A stretch of 64,000 nucleotides of DNA. It comes from an uncultured Blautia sp. GTDB taxonomy: Bacteria; Bacillota; Clostridia; Lachnospirales; Lachnospiraceae. A model generated the notes under the pieces. The model ran no database searches. It saw only the letters and a list, made by a program, of their open reading frames with translations, and was not told the origin of the DNA. A program made the translations under genes and the position numbers. This document shows, in pieces, positions 32,976-41,031 of this stretch. How positions within the stretch are numbered: the stretch's first letter is position 1; each line of letters starts with the position of its first letter. The DNA lies in NCBI RefSeq assembly GCF_934371575.1, contig NZ_CAKRNY010000005.1, positions 50,944-114,943 on the forward strand, read 5' to 3'.

Positions 32976-33035
32976 AGTTTATAATGTTACTGAAAAAACA
33001 CTGAACAGTAATATTTACAAGTTTTGGAGGAAAGC

Positions 33036-34358
33036 ATGAAAAAAAAGGTTGCATTACACAATCTTGGATGTAAAGTGAATGCTTATGAGGTGGAAGCCAT
33101 GCAGCAGCTTCTGGAACAGGCGGGATATGAAATTGTTCCCTTTGAACCAGGGGCTGATGTTTACGTGATAAATACCTGTACGGTAACAAATATTGCAGAT
33201 CGCAAATCACGCCAGATGCTTCATAAGGCGAAGAAAATGAATCCGAAAGCCATAGTGGTAGCAACAGGCTGTTATGTACAGACTGATGAAGGCAAGCTGG
33301 AAAAGGACGAGGCAGTGGATCTGGTTCTTGGAAATAACCAGAAGAAGAATATTGTGGAAGTCATTGCCGAATATGAGAAAGAGCACCAGCGTCAGTCACA
33401 TATTATCAAGATCAATCAGACAAAGGAATATGAGGAGTTGGAAATCAGCCGTACAGCGGAGCATGTGCGCGCTTACATTAAAGTACAGGACGGCTGCAAT
33501 CAGTTTTGCACATACTGCATCATTCCTTATGCCAGAGGCCGGGTTCGAAGCAGAGAGAAGGATAATATTTTAAAGGAAGTGCATAAACTTGCAGATGCCG
33601 GATATAAGGAGGTTGTGCTCACAGGAATCCATCTCAGCTCCTATGGGGTGGACTTTACGGATGAGAAAAAGGAGAACCTGCTTTCCCTGATCCGGGCTGT
33701 GAATGAGGTTGAGGGAATTCAAAGAATCCGTCTTGGATCACTGGAACCTGGAATTGTTACAGAAGAATTTGCAAAAGAGCTGTCTTCCATGCCAAAGGTC
33801 TGCCCACATTTCCATCTTTCCCTGCAGAGCGGATGTGATATCACTCTTGAGAGGATGAACAGAAGATACAGAAGTGCAGAATACAAAGAAAGATGTGAGC
33901 TTCTCCGGAAATATTTTGGAAACCCTGCGCTGACGACTGATGTGATCGTAGGTTTTCCTATGGAAACGGAAGAAGACTTCCAGGCTTCTTATGATTTTGT
34001 GAAGGATATTCATTTCTATGAGACACATATTTTCAAATATTCCCGTCGCCATGGAACAAAGGCGGCAGCTATGGATGGTCAGCTGACAGAGGCCAAAAAG
34101 GCAGTGAGAAGTGATAAAATGCTGGAATTACACCAGAAACGTGCCACAGAATACGAGGAATCACTTCTTGACCAGAATCTTGAGGTGCTTCTGGAAGAAA
34201 AAGTGGACATAGAAGGAAAAAAATATTATCTTGGTCATTCCAGGGAATATGTGAAGGTTGCTGTGCCTGAAAAAGAGAAATATGGTGTAAATGATATTCT
34301 GACAGTCAGGGTGGAAAAGACACTGCAGCCCCATGTTTTACTGGGAGAGGAAATTTAG
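33036..34358 (+). CDS. mtaB: tRNA t6A37 methylthiotransferase MtaB
   Basis: A 440-aa radical SAM enzyme that converts t6A to ms2t6A at position 37 of tRNAs. The N-terminal UPF0004 domain has Cys12 (NLGCKVN), INTCTVTN and ATGCYVQ as ligands of the second cluster. The radical SAM motif is CNQFCTYC and a C-terminal TRAM domain ends the protein. I start at ATG 33036 behind TTGGAGGAAAGC. The motif NLGCKVN separates MtaB from MiaB. Confidence 0.93.
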   Translation: MKKKVALHNLGCKVNAYEVEAMQQLLEQAGYEIVPFEPGADVYVINTCTVTNIADRKSRQMLHKAKKMNPKAIVVATGCYVQTDEGKLEKDEAVDLVLGNNQKKNIVEVIAEYEKEHQRQSHIIKINQTKEYEELEISRTAEHVRAYIKVQDGCNQFCTYCIIPYARGRVRSREKDNILKEVHKLADAGYKEVVLTGIHLSSYGVDFTDEKKENLLSLIRAVNEVEGIQRIRLGSLEPGIVTEEFAKELSSMPKVCPHFHLSLQSGCDITLERMNRRYRSAEYKERCELLRKYFGNPALTTDVIVGFPMETEEDFQASYDFVKDIHFYETHIFKYSRRHGTKAAAMDGQLTEAKKAVRSDKMLELHQKRATEYEESLLDQNLEVLLEEKVDIEGKKYYLGHSREYVKVAVPEKEKYGVNDILTVRVEKTLQPHVLLGEEI

Positions 34359-34421
34359 GATTGTAATTTATCCGTAGTTATATTAAAATAGAGAAGAAAT
34401 AATCGTAAGGACGTGAGAAAA

Positions 34422-34694
34422 ATGGCAGAAAATAATCTGGGAAGTACACAATATTTCAGAACAAAACCAGAACAGGAACTTGAGGTAAAAGAGATTCTTG
34501 ATCTGGTTTACAACGCAATGGAAGAGAAAGGCTATAATCCGGTGAATCAGATCGTTGGTTATATTATGTCCGGCGATCCTACTTATATCACCAGTCATAA
34601 GGGCGCCAGAAGTATGATCATGAAGGTAGAGCGTGATGAACTTGTTGAAGAACTGCTGACTGAGTATATTAAGAACAGATCCTGGGAATACTGA
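34422..34694 (+). CDS. IreB-family regulatory phosphoprotein
   Basis: About 90 aa of the IreB/UPF0297 (DUF965) family, with the conserved [20 protein letters not shown] and [18 protein letters not shown]. In Enterococcus IreB is phosphorylated by the PASTA kinase IreK and affects cephalosporin tolerance. The threonines near the N-terminus are candidate sites. ATG 34422 is preferred; GTG 34413 is possible. It is followed by ruvX and a DUF1292 gene, the usual Firmicutes order (B. subtilis yrzL-yrrK-yrzB). Confidence 0.9.
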   Translation: MAENNLGSTQYFRTKPEQELEVKEILDLVYNAMEEKGYNPVNQIVGYIMSGDPTYITSHKGARSMIMKVERDELVEELLTEYIKNRSWEY

Positions 34695-34696
34695 TT

Positions 34697-35155
34697 ATGA
34701 GATTAATGGGATTAGATTACGGTTCCAAGACGGTGGGCGTTGCCGTCAGTGATCCACTGGGACTGACCGCACAAGGTGTGGAGACTGTCTGGCGTAAGCA
34801 GGAGAATAAGCTTCGCCAGACTATGGCACGGATTGATGAGCTGATTTCGGAATATCAGGTGGAGCGTATTGTCCTTGGATATCCGAAGAATATGAATAAT
34901 ACCATCGGAGAGCGGGCGGTGAAATCTCTTGAGTTTAAAGAAAAACTGGAGAAGAGAACTGGCCTGCCTGTTGTGATGTGGGATGAACGGCTGACTACGG
35001 CAGAAGCGGAGCGTACTTTGATGGAGACCGGTGTCAGACGTGAGAATCGTAAGCAGTTTCTTGATCAGATGGCAGCAGTTTTGATCTTACAGGGTTATCT
35101 GGACAGAATGAATATGGCTGCCGTGCACGAATCGAACAGTGAGAATGAGGAATAA
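34697..35155 (+). CDS. ruvX: Holliday junction resolvase-like protein RuvX (YqgF)
   Basis: A 152-aa RNase H-fold nuclease of the YqgF family. Visible motifs are [15 protein letters not shown] (first Asp), [16 protein letters not shown] and [13 protein letters not shown] (catalytic Glu/Asp). Family members take part in pre-16S rRNA maturation and perhaps recombination. The start lies 2 bases after the IreB gene stop, so translation is coupled. Confidence 0.93.
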   Translation: MRLMGLDYGSKTVGVAVSDPLGLTAQGVETVWRKQENKLRQTMARIDELISEYQVERIVLGYPKNMNNTIGERAVKSLEFKEKLEKRTGLPVVMWDERLTTAEAERTLMETGVRRENRKQFLDQMAAVLILQGYLDRMNMAAVHESNSENEE

Positions 35156-35166
35156 GGAAGAAAATA

Positions 35167-35421
35167 ATGGAGAAAATTAAATTTCAATCCGAGGACGGGA
35201 TTATAGAATTTTTTGTGGAAGAACAGACGACAGTTGCAGGAATTACCTACCTTTTGGTTTCTGATTCACAGGATGATGAGGCGAATGCCTATATTATGAA
35301 GGATGTTTCTGAGGATGGAAGTGAAGAAGCCAGCTATGAGATGGTAGAGGATGAAGAGGAACTGATCGCAATTTCCAAAGTATTTGAACAGATGTTGGAT
35401 GACGTGGACCTTGAAGTATAA
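35167..35421 (+). CDS. DUF1292 family acidic protein (YrzB-like)
   Basis: A very acidic 84-aa protein (FQSEDGIIEFFVEEQTTVAG, then YLLVSDSQDDEANAYIMKDV). The pattern is that of DUF1292/UPF0473, which almost always follows ireB and ruvX. Function unknown. A GGAAGAAA site precedes the ATG. Confidence 0.88.
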   Translation: MEKIKFQSEDGIIEFFVEEQTTVAGITYLLVSDSQDDEANAYIMKDVSEDGSEEASYEMVEDEEELIAISKVFEQMLDDVDLEV

Positions 35422-35588
35422 GTCAAGCGGATTTCGTAATCTGCTTTGCTGTTTGCTTATAACCGAATAGCTGCTTTTGGCAGAATGCTCCTTACGAAGG
35501 CCTCTGAAAGGCCGAAAAAAATAAAGACGCTTTACCCTAGTACCGTGAGTTTGGAGGATAAAGTGCGCAAAAATGGAGGATGGATCGA

Positions 35589-37466
35589 TTGAAGACAGAA
35601 AATGAAATGAACAGCAGTGGGCATAAGATTCCGGCTGCTGGAAATGGCACAAAAAAACCTAATTTCAGACATAAAAATTACAGATATAAGGCACAGCCTA
35701 AAAAAGACGGACAGAAAGGGAATCAGGAGAACCGACCGGTAAAAAATAATAATTATAAACCGCAGCTTCGCAATCAGGGGAAACCTGCTTTAAGGAGACC
35801 CCGCAAGAATAATAATGGCTCAAAACTGAAAATCATTCCACTTGGTGGTCTGGAACAGATTGGAATGAATATTACAGCATTTGAGTATGAAGACAGTATA
35901 GTAGTAGTGGATTGCGGACTTTCATTCCCGGAGGACGACATGCTGGGAATTGACCTTGTAATTCCCGATGTTACCTATTTGAAGGAAAATATTTCCAAGG
36001 TGAAAGGCTTTGTGATCACTCACGGTCATGAGGATCATATCGGTGCACTTCCTTATGTACTGAAGGAAGTAAATGTGCCGATTTATTCCACCAAGCTGAC
36101 TTTAGCACTGATCAATAATAAGCTGAAAGAGCATAATCTGACCAAGACGACCAAATTAAAAGAGGTAAAACATGGTCAGGTGATCAATCTTGGTGATTTT
36201 GCAATTGAATTTATTAAGACAAACCACAGCATTCAGGATGCTTCCGCACTGGCAATCTACTCTCCTGTTGGAATAGTAGTACACACAGGAGACTTTAAAG
36301 TTGATTATACTCCGGTATTTGGTGATGCCATTGATCTGCAGAGATTTGCAGAGATCGGCCGCAAGGGAGTTCTGGCTGTTATGTGCGATTCCACAAATGC
36401 AGAGCGTCCGGGATTTACCATGTCCGAGCGTACAGTAGGCCATGTTTTTGATAATCTTTTTAATGAATATAAGACGGCGCGTATTATTATTGCAACATTT
36501 GCATCGAATGTAGACCGTGTGCAGCAGATCATTAATACAGCATATCGTTTCGGTCGTAAAGTAGCTGTGGAAGGACGCAGTATGGTAAATGTAATTACGA
36601 CTGCGGCAGAGCTTGGATATCTCCGCATTCCGGATCAGACTCTTATTGAAATTGACCAGGTGAAGAATTACCCGGACGAGCAGCTGGTTCTGATCACTAC
36701 AGGAAGTCAGGGAGAGTCAATGGCAGCGCTTTCACGTATGGCTGCAAGTATTCATAAGAAGATTACTATTAAGCCAAATGACGCCATTATTTTCAGTTCC
36801 CATCCAATTCCGGGAAATGAAAAAGCGGTTTCAAAGGTTATCAATGAGCTTTCCATGAAAGGTGCCAAGGTTATTTTCCAGGATGCACACGTATCCGGAC
36901 ATGCATGTCAGGAAGAAATCAAGCTGATCTACTCTCTTGTGAAACCGAAATATGCGATTCCGGTTCATGGTGAGTACCGTCATCTTACCGCTCAGAAGCA
37001 TGTAGTGGAAGAACTTGGATATTCCAATGACAATATCTTTATTCTGAAATCAGGAAATATTCTGGAGATGGATGAAAACAGTGCATCTGTAACCGGCTCT
37101 GTACACACAGGAGCGATTCTGGTAGATGGTCTTGGAGTTGGAGATGTAGGAAATATTGTACTTCGTGACAGACAGCATCTTGCTGAAGACGGTATTATGA
37201 TTGTTGTTATGACACTTGAGAAACATAGTAATGTAGTACTGGCAGGACCGGATATTGTTTCCAGAGGTTTTGTATATGTAAGAGAGTCTGAGGATCTTAT
37301 GGATCATGCAAGAGAAGTGGTGGAGCAGGCTCTTGACGGATGTCTGGACAAAGGAATTACAGACTGGAGCAAAATAAAAGCGGCTGTGAAAGATGCGCTC
37401 AGTGAGTATGTATGGAAACGCACTAAGAGAAGTCCGATGATCCTTCCGATCATTATGGAGGCATAG
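35589..37466 (+). CDS. rnj: ribonuclease J
   Basis: A beta-CASP metallo-beta-lactamase RNase (5'-3' exo and endo activity) for mRNA decay and rRNA maturation. It has an N-terminal basic, Asn-rich extension of ~75 residues, the metal motif THGHEDHIGALPYV, beta-CASP region (VMCDSTNAERPGFT, SSHPIPGNEKAV, HVSGHACQEE) and a C-terminal domain. TTG 35589 has correctly spaced GGAGG (35575-35579); the ATG at 35580 abuts that site. The basic extension is longer than in B. subtilis RNase J1 and may bind RNA or ribosomes. Only one copy is in the window. Confidence 0.93.
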   Translation: MKTENEMNSSGHKIPAAGNGTKKPNFRHKNYRYKAQPKKDGQKGNQENRPVKNNNYKPQLRNQGKPALRRPRKNNNGSKLKIIPLGGLEQIGMNITAFEYEDSIVVVDCGLSFPEDDMLGIDLVIPDVTYLKENISKVKGFVITHGHEDHIGALPYVLKEVNVPIYSTKLTLALINNKLKEHNLTKTTKLKEVKHGQVINLGDFAIEFIKTNHSIQDASALAIYSPVGIVVHTGDFKVDYTPVFGDAIDLQRFAEIGRKGVLAVMCDSTNAERPGFTMSERTVGHVFDNLFNEYKTARIIIATFASNVDRVQQIINTAYRFGRKVAVEGRSMVNVITTAAELGYLRIPDQTLIEIDQVKNYPDEQLVLITTGSQGESMAALSRMAASIHKKITIKPNDAIIFSSHPIPGNEKAVSKVINELSMKGAKVIFQDAHVSGHACQEEIKLIYSLVKPKYAIPVHGEYRHLTAQKHVVEELGYSNDNIFILKSGNILEMDENSASVTGSVHTGAILVDGLGVGDVGNIVLRDRQHLAEDGIMIVVMTLEKHSNVVLAGPDIVSRGFVYVRESEDLMDHAREVVEQALDGCLDKGITDWSKIKAAVKDALSEYVWKRTKRSPMILPIIMEA

Positions 37467-37477
37467 ACGGAGGTATA

Positions 37478-37816
37478 ATGAGCGAAATAAAAGAGTGTAT
37501 AGACGAACTTCTGGTAGCTGTGCGAGGCAGTGAAGAATATCAGGATTTTGTGAAATACAGAGATCTTCTGAAAGAGAATCCGGAGCTGATGAACCGTGTG
37601 AATACATTCAGAGGAAATAATTTCAGATTACAGAATGAAGCAAACAGAGATGAGCTGTTCCGTGCAATGGAACAGCTCAACAGAGAATCCAGGGAGCTCC
37701 GCAGAGATCCTCTTGTAAATGCATTTCTTGATGCAGAGCTTGCTCTTTGCAAGCTTATGCAGAAGATATGCAAGACGCTTACAGAGGGGATTGATCTTGA
37801 TATCCCTGAATTATAA
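37478..37816 (+). CDS. YlbF/YmcA family regulator
   Basis: A 112-aa all-helical protein. The family pattern (SEEYQDFVKYRDLLKENPEL, then FRLQNEANRD) is clear. In B. subtilis YlbF, YmcA and YaaT form a complex that guides RNase Y and affects sporulation and biofilm formation. Here the gene directly follows RNase J, which supports a role in RNA decay. Binding partners cannot be predicted. Confidence 0.85.
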   Translation: MSEIKECIDELLVAVRGSEEYQDFVKYRDLLKENPELMNRVNTFRGNNFRLQNEANRDELFRAMEQLNRESRELRRDPLVNAFLDAELALCKLMQKICKTLTEGIDLDIPEL

Positions 37817-37825
37817 GGAGGAAGC

Positions 37826-38266
37826 ATGGGTAATACAAGAGATCAGGTGGGAAAGGCAGGACTTTTTGTAGCTGGCGGGATTTTTCGGATCGCTTTTTAC
37901 GTCTGTGTTGCAGTGCTGATCTTCTGGGTTGGCAAGTCAGCTTATCAGTTTGGATATAATGTTTTCAATCAGCAGGCAGTCAGTCCCGGGGCAGGACAGG
38001 AAGTGACCGTGGTGATTCCGGAAGGCTCATCTACCTATGATGTGGCCAAGATCCTTAAAAGTAAAGGTCTGATCGATGACAGTCTGGTATTCTTTGCACA
38101 GGAGAAGCTTTCTACATATAAGGGTCAGATGAAGGCAGGAACCTACCTGTTAAGTACAGCGTACACTCCTGTTCGTATTATGGGAATCCTTGCCGGAGAT
38201 GAGGAACAGACCGGTGTTACACAGGATACTGCAGTGGCAGCGGATACTGCCGGGGAAGGAGAGTAA
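37826..38266 (+). CDS. truncated MltG/YceG-like protein (LysM-like part only)
   Basis: A 146-aa protein with one transmembrane helix (~20-43) and the extracellular LysM-like subdomain that begins MltG (VVIPEGSSTYDVAKILKSKG, then KAGTYLLSTAYTPVRIMGIL). The whole catalytic half with the active Glu is missing, and the reading frame ends in an acidic tail. In B. subtilis the full-length homologue yrrL sits at this place in the gene order. The short form cannot cleave glycan strands and may have become a binding or regulatory protein. Confidence 0.75.
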   Translation: MGNTRDQVGKAGLFVAGGIFRIAFYVCVAVLIFWVGKSAYQFGYNVFNQQAVSPGAGQEVTVVIPEGSSTYDVAKILKSKGLIDDSLVFFAQEKLSTYKGQMKAGTYLLSTAYTPVRIMGILAGDEEQTGVTQDTAVAADTAGEGE

Positions 38267-38289
38267 GGAGAGTGATCGTTGAGGAACGG

Positions 38290-38928
38290 ATGCGTACTTA
38301 CATTAATTCCCTTGATATGGGGAACACTCCTTTTCTGGAAGCACTGGAGAAGGAAGCACTTGCAGGAAGAGTTCCGATTATCCGTAAGGAAATGCAGAGC
38401 TTTTTGAAAATGCTGCTTGCGGCCACACGTCCGATGAAGATTCTGGAGGTTGGAACTGCAGTTGGTTTTTCGGCTTTGCTGATGTGTGAATACGGACCTG
38501 AAAATCTGAAGATAACAACAATTGAAAATTATGAGAAAAGGATTCCTGTTGCCAGAGAAAACTTCAGAAAGGCAGGGCGGGAATCCCAGATTCAGTTTCT
38601 TACAGGAGATGCAGGAGAACTGCTGAAAGAATTGAATGGAACCTATGATCTCATTTTTATGGACGCTGCCAAGGGGCAGTATATTAACTGGCTGCCGGAT
38701 GTGCTGCGATTAATGCACAAGGGCAGCATTCTTGTCTCTGACAATGTTCTGCAGGAAGGCGATATTATTGAATCCCACTATCTTGTGGAGAGACGCAATC
38801 GCACCATTTATAAACGAATGCGTCAGTATCTTTATGAACTGAAACATAATCCGCTGTTGGAAACATCCATACTTCCGTTGGGAGATGGAGCAGCCATCAG
38901 CGTAAAGAAAGAGGAAGCATATGCGTAA
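38290..38928 (+). CDS. trmR: tRNA 5-hydroxyuridine methyltransferase TrmR
   Basis: A SAM-dependent O-methyltransferase (class I, COMT-like) of about 212 aa, with ILEVGTAVGFSALLM as the SAM motif and FMDAAKGQYINWLP as the metal site. In B. subtilis TrmR methylates 5-hydroxyuridine at tRNA position 34 to 5-methoxyuridine. The next gene encodes the hydroxylase (TrhP), so the two steps are encoded together. ATG 38290 has GAGG at a proper distance; GTG 38272 has its site too close. Confidence 0.88.
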   Translation: MRTYINSLDMGNTPFLEALEKEALAGRVPIIRKEMQSFLKMLLAATRPMKILEVGTAVGFSALLMCEYGPENLKITTIENYEKRIPVARENFRKAGRESQIQFLTGDAGELLKELNGTYDLIFMDAAKGQYINWLPDVLRLMHKGSILVSDNVLQEGDIIESHYLVERRNRTIYKRMRQYLYELKHNPLLETSILPLGDGAAISVKKEEAYA

Positions 38929-40147
38929 ACCAGAATTATTAGTTCCGGCAAGCAGCCTTGAAGTTTTGAAGATTGCTGCTATTTTCGGAGCAGACGCTGT
39001 TTATATTGGAGGAGAGGCTTTTGGTCTTCGCGCCAAAGCCCGTAATTTTTCAAAAGAAGAAATGGCCAAGGGAATTGCATTTGCCCATGAGCATGGTGTA
39101 AAGGTTTATGTGACAGTGAATATTCTGGCGCATAACTATGATCTGGCCGGAGTAAGGGAATACTTAAAAGAGCTTAAGGAATTAAAACCGGACGCCCTGA
39201 TCATAGCAGATCCAGGTATTTTCACCTATGCCAAGGAGATCTGTCCTGAGATTGAGCGCCATATCAGTACCCAGGCCAACAATACCAATTATGAGACCTA
39301 CCGTTTCTGGTATCAGCTTGGAGCGAAGCGTGTGGTAACTGCCCGGGAACTTTCCTTGGAGGAAATCCGCCAGATCCGTGCCAATATTCCGGATGACATG
39401 GAGATTGAGACTTTTATTCACGGAGCTATGTGCATTTCCTATTCAGGACGATGCCTTCTCAGCAATTATCTGGTAGGAAGGGATGCCAATCAGGGAGCCT
39501 GTACACATCCATGCCGCTGGAAGTACTCCATTGTGGAAGAGTCAAGACCGGGAGAATATATGCCTGTTTATGAGAATGAGCGAGGCACTTATATTTTTAA
39601 TTCCAAAGATCTTTGTATGATCGAGCATATGGATGATATTCTTACAAGCGGAATCGACAGTCTGAAAATAGAGGGGCGTATGAAAACTGCCCTTTATGTG
39701 GCAACTGTTGCACGTACTTACCGTAAGGCTATTGATGATTATCTGGAGGATCCTGCAAAATATCAGGCGAATATGTCCTGGTATCAGGAGCAGATCGCAG
39801 GCTGTACCTATCGTAAATTTACAACAGGCTTCTTTTATGGTAAGCCAAGTGAAGAAGCACAGATTTACGATAACAATACCTATGAGAAGGGATATACTTA
39901 TCTGGGATTTGCAGAGACTGTTGATGAAAGAGGCTATGTACAGATCACCCAGAGAAATAAATTTACAGTAGGTGAGAATATCGAGATTATGAAGCCGGAT
40001 GGAACCAATCTTCTGGTGCCTGTGAGGGCAATCTATGATGAGGAGGGCAATTTAGTGGAGAGCGCTCCCCATCCGCAGCAGAAGCTGTTTGTAGATCTTG
40101 GTACTGACATCCAGGTTTATGATATTCTCCGCCGCTGTGAGGCATAA
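38921..40147 (+). CDS. trhP: tRNA U34 hydroxylation protein TrhP (peptidase U32 family)
   Basis: A 408-aa protein of the U32 family. The signature ETFIHGAMCISYSGRCLLSN and the downstream cysteines (GACTHPCRWKY, SKDLCMIEH) match the prephenate-dependent tRNA hydroxylase TrhP, which forms 5-hydroxyuridine at position 34. It overlaps the trmR stop by 8 bases. B. subtilis has two adjacent copies (yrrN, yrrO) and here there is one longer gene. The name 'protease' in older annotations is probably wrong for this gene. Confidence 0.88.
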   Translation: MRKPELLVPASSLEVLKIAAIFGADAVYIGGEAFGLRAKARNFSKEEMAKGIAFAHEHGVKVYVTVNILAHNYDLAGVREYLKELKELKPDALIIADPGIFTYAKEICPEIERHISTQANNTNYETYRFWYQLGAKRVVTARELSLEEIRQIRANIPDDMEIETFIHGAMCISYSGRCLLSNYLVGRDANQGACTHPCRWKYSIVEESRPGEYMPVYENERGTYIFNSKDLCMIEHMDDILTSGIDSLKIEGRMKTALYVATVARTYRKAIDDYLEDPAKYQANMSWYQEQIAGCTYRKFTTGFFYGKPSEEAQIYDNNTYEKGYTYLGFAETVDERGYVQITQRNKFTVGENIEIMKPDGTNLLVPVRAIYDEEGNLVESAPHPQQKLFVDLGTDIQVYDILRRCEA

Positions 40148-40156
40148 AATATCTTT

Positions 40157-40207
40157 TGTCTGAATTAATTCAGACAGGCTGCGAAGCGGATTATCAATAT
40201 CCGCTTC
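40157..40207. terminator. two hairpins between trhP and sigK
   Basis: A perfect 20-bp palindrome TGTCTGAATTAATTCAGACA (40157-40176) is followed by a 9-bp stem GAAGCGGAT/ATCCGCTTC (40183-40207). The genes converge here, so these are probably transcript ends. Neither has a good T run, so true terminator function is uncertain. Confidence 0.5.
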
Positions 40208-40835
40208 ACTGATTTTCCGGAAAAAGCGTCCGCAGTTTTTGCAGGGCGTTTTTTTCAATTCTGGAGACATAGGAACGGCTGATGTTAAGATGCTGTGCGA
40301 TTTCCCTTTGTGTCTGTTCCCTCTGCCCGAAAAGTCCAAAACGGCAGGTGATCACTTCGTACTCTTTTTCTGACAGCACGGATTTCATAGAATTCAGTAC
40401 ATGACGAATATCTTCTCTGGCAGAGTATTCTTCTGCAACATCTACAGCTGGGCTTTCTATCACATCCAGGAGGCTGATCTCATTTCCCTCTTTATCTGTG
40501 CCGATTGGCTCATACAGCGAAATTTCCCTGGAATGTTTTTTGCGGGAACGAAACAGCATTAAAAGTTCATTGTTTATGCATTTTCCGGCATAGGTGGACA
40601 GTCTTGAGGTTTTGGTGGAATCAAAGGTAGAAATGGCTTTCATCAGACCGATGGTACCAATGGAAATCAGGTCATCAAGTTCCACATCTGTTCCCTGATA
40701 TTTTTTTACCACATGGGCAACAAGCCGCAGATTGCGTTCTATGAGAATATTTTTTGCTTCCATATCGCCCCTTTGGTACTGCTGAAGATAATACTGCTCC
40801 TCGGCCATTGTCAAAGGTTTCAAAAAAGTCTTCAA
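40206..40835 (-). CDS. sigK: RNA polymerase sporulation sigma factor SigK, no pro-sequence
   Basis: The late mother-cell sigma factor, 209 aa. Region 2 is intact ([39 protein letters not shown]) and region 4 ends REIAQHLNISRSYVSRIEKN. Translation starts at TTG 40835 behind GAGGT. A TGA lies four codons upstream in frame, so there is no room for the ~20-residue pro-sequence of Bacillus SigK. The gene is not split by a skin element. Activity must then be controlled at transcription, as in C. difficile. Confidence 0.93.
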   Translation of the reverse strand: MKTFLKPLTMAEEQYYLQQYQRGDMEAKNILIERNLRLVAHVVKKYQGTDVELDDLISIGTIGLMKAISTFDSTKTSRLSTYAGKCINNELLMLFRSRKKHSREISLYEPIGTDKEGNEISLLDVIESPAVDVAEEYSAREDIRHVLNSMKSVLSEKEYEVITCRFGLFGQREQTQREIAQHLNISRSYVSRIEKNALQKLRTLFPENQ

Positions 40836-40920
40836 ATCGCTACCTCAAAGGGGATTTCTATATAGTCTATGAAAAATACAGGCTTTAAGTGCCTGGCAAT
40901 ATTCTTTTTCATAATTTACA

Positions 40921-40949
40921 TTGAAATAAAGGGGGAAAATCATTATAAT
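40921..40949 (+). promoter_or_regulatory. promoter of the unknown three-gene operon
   Basis: TTGAAA (40921-40926) and a perfect TATAAT (40944-40949) are spaced 17 bp. The leader is about 75 bases. The spacer contains GGGGG. Confidence 0.75.
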
Positions 40950-41031
40950 AAACACAGAGTCGAAAGAATGATACTGTTTTATTACCTGTGAACAGTAAGG
41001 GAAGAAAACGAAAGACGTAAGGTGAATAAGT

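Noticed and set aside
40206..40835. A skin-type element interrupting sigK
   Set aside because: The reading frame is complete, with regions 2 and 4 continuous.
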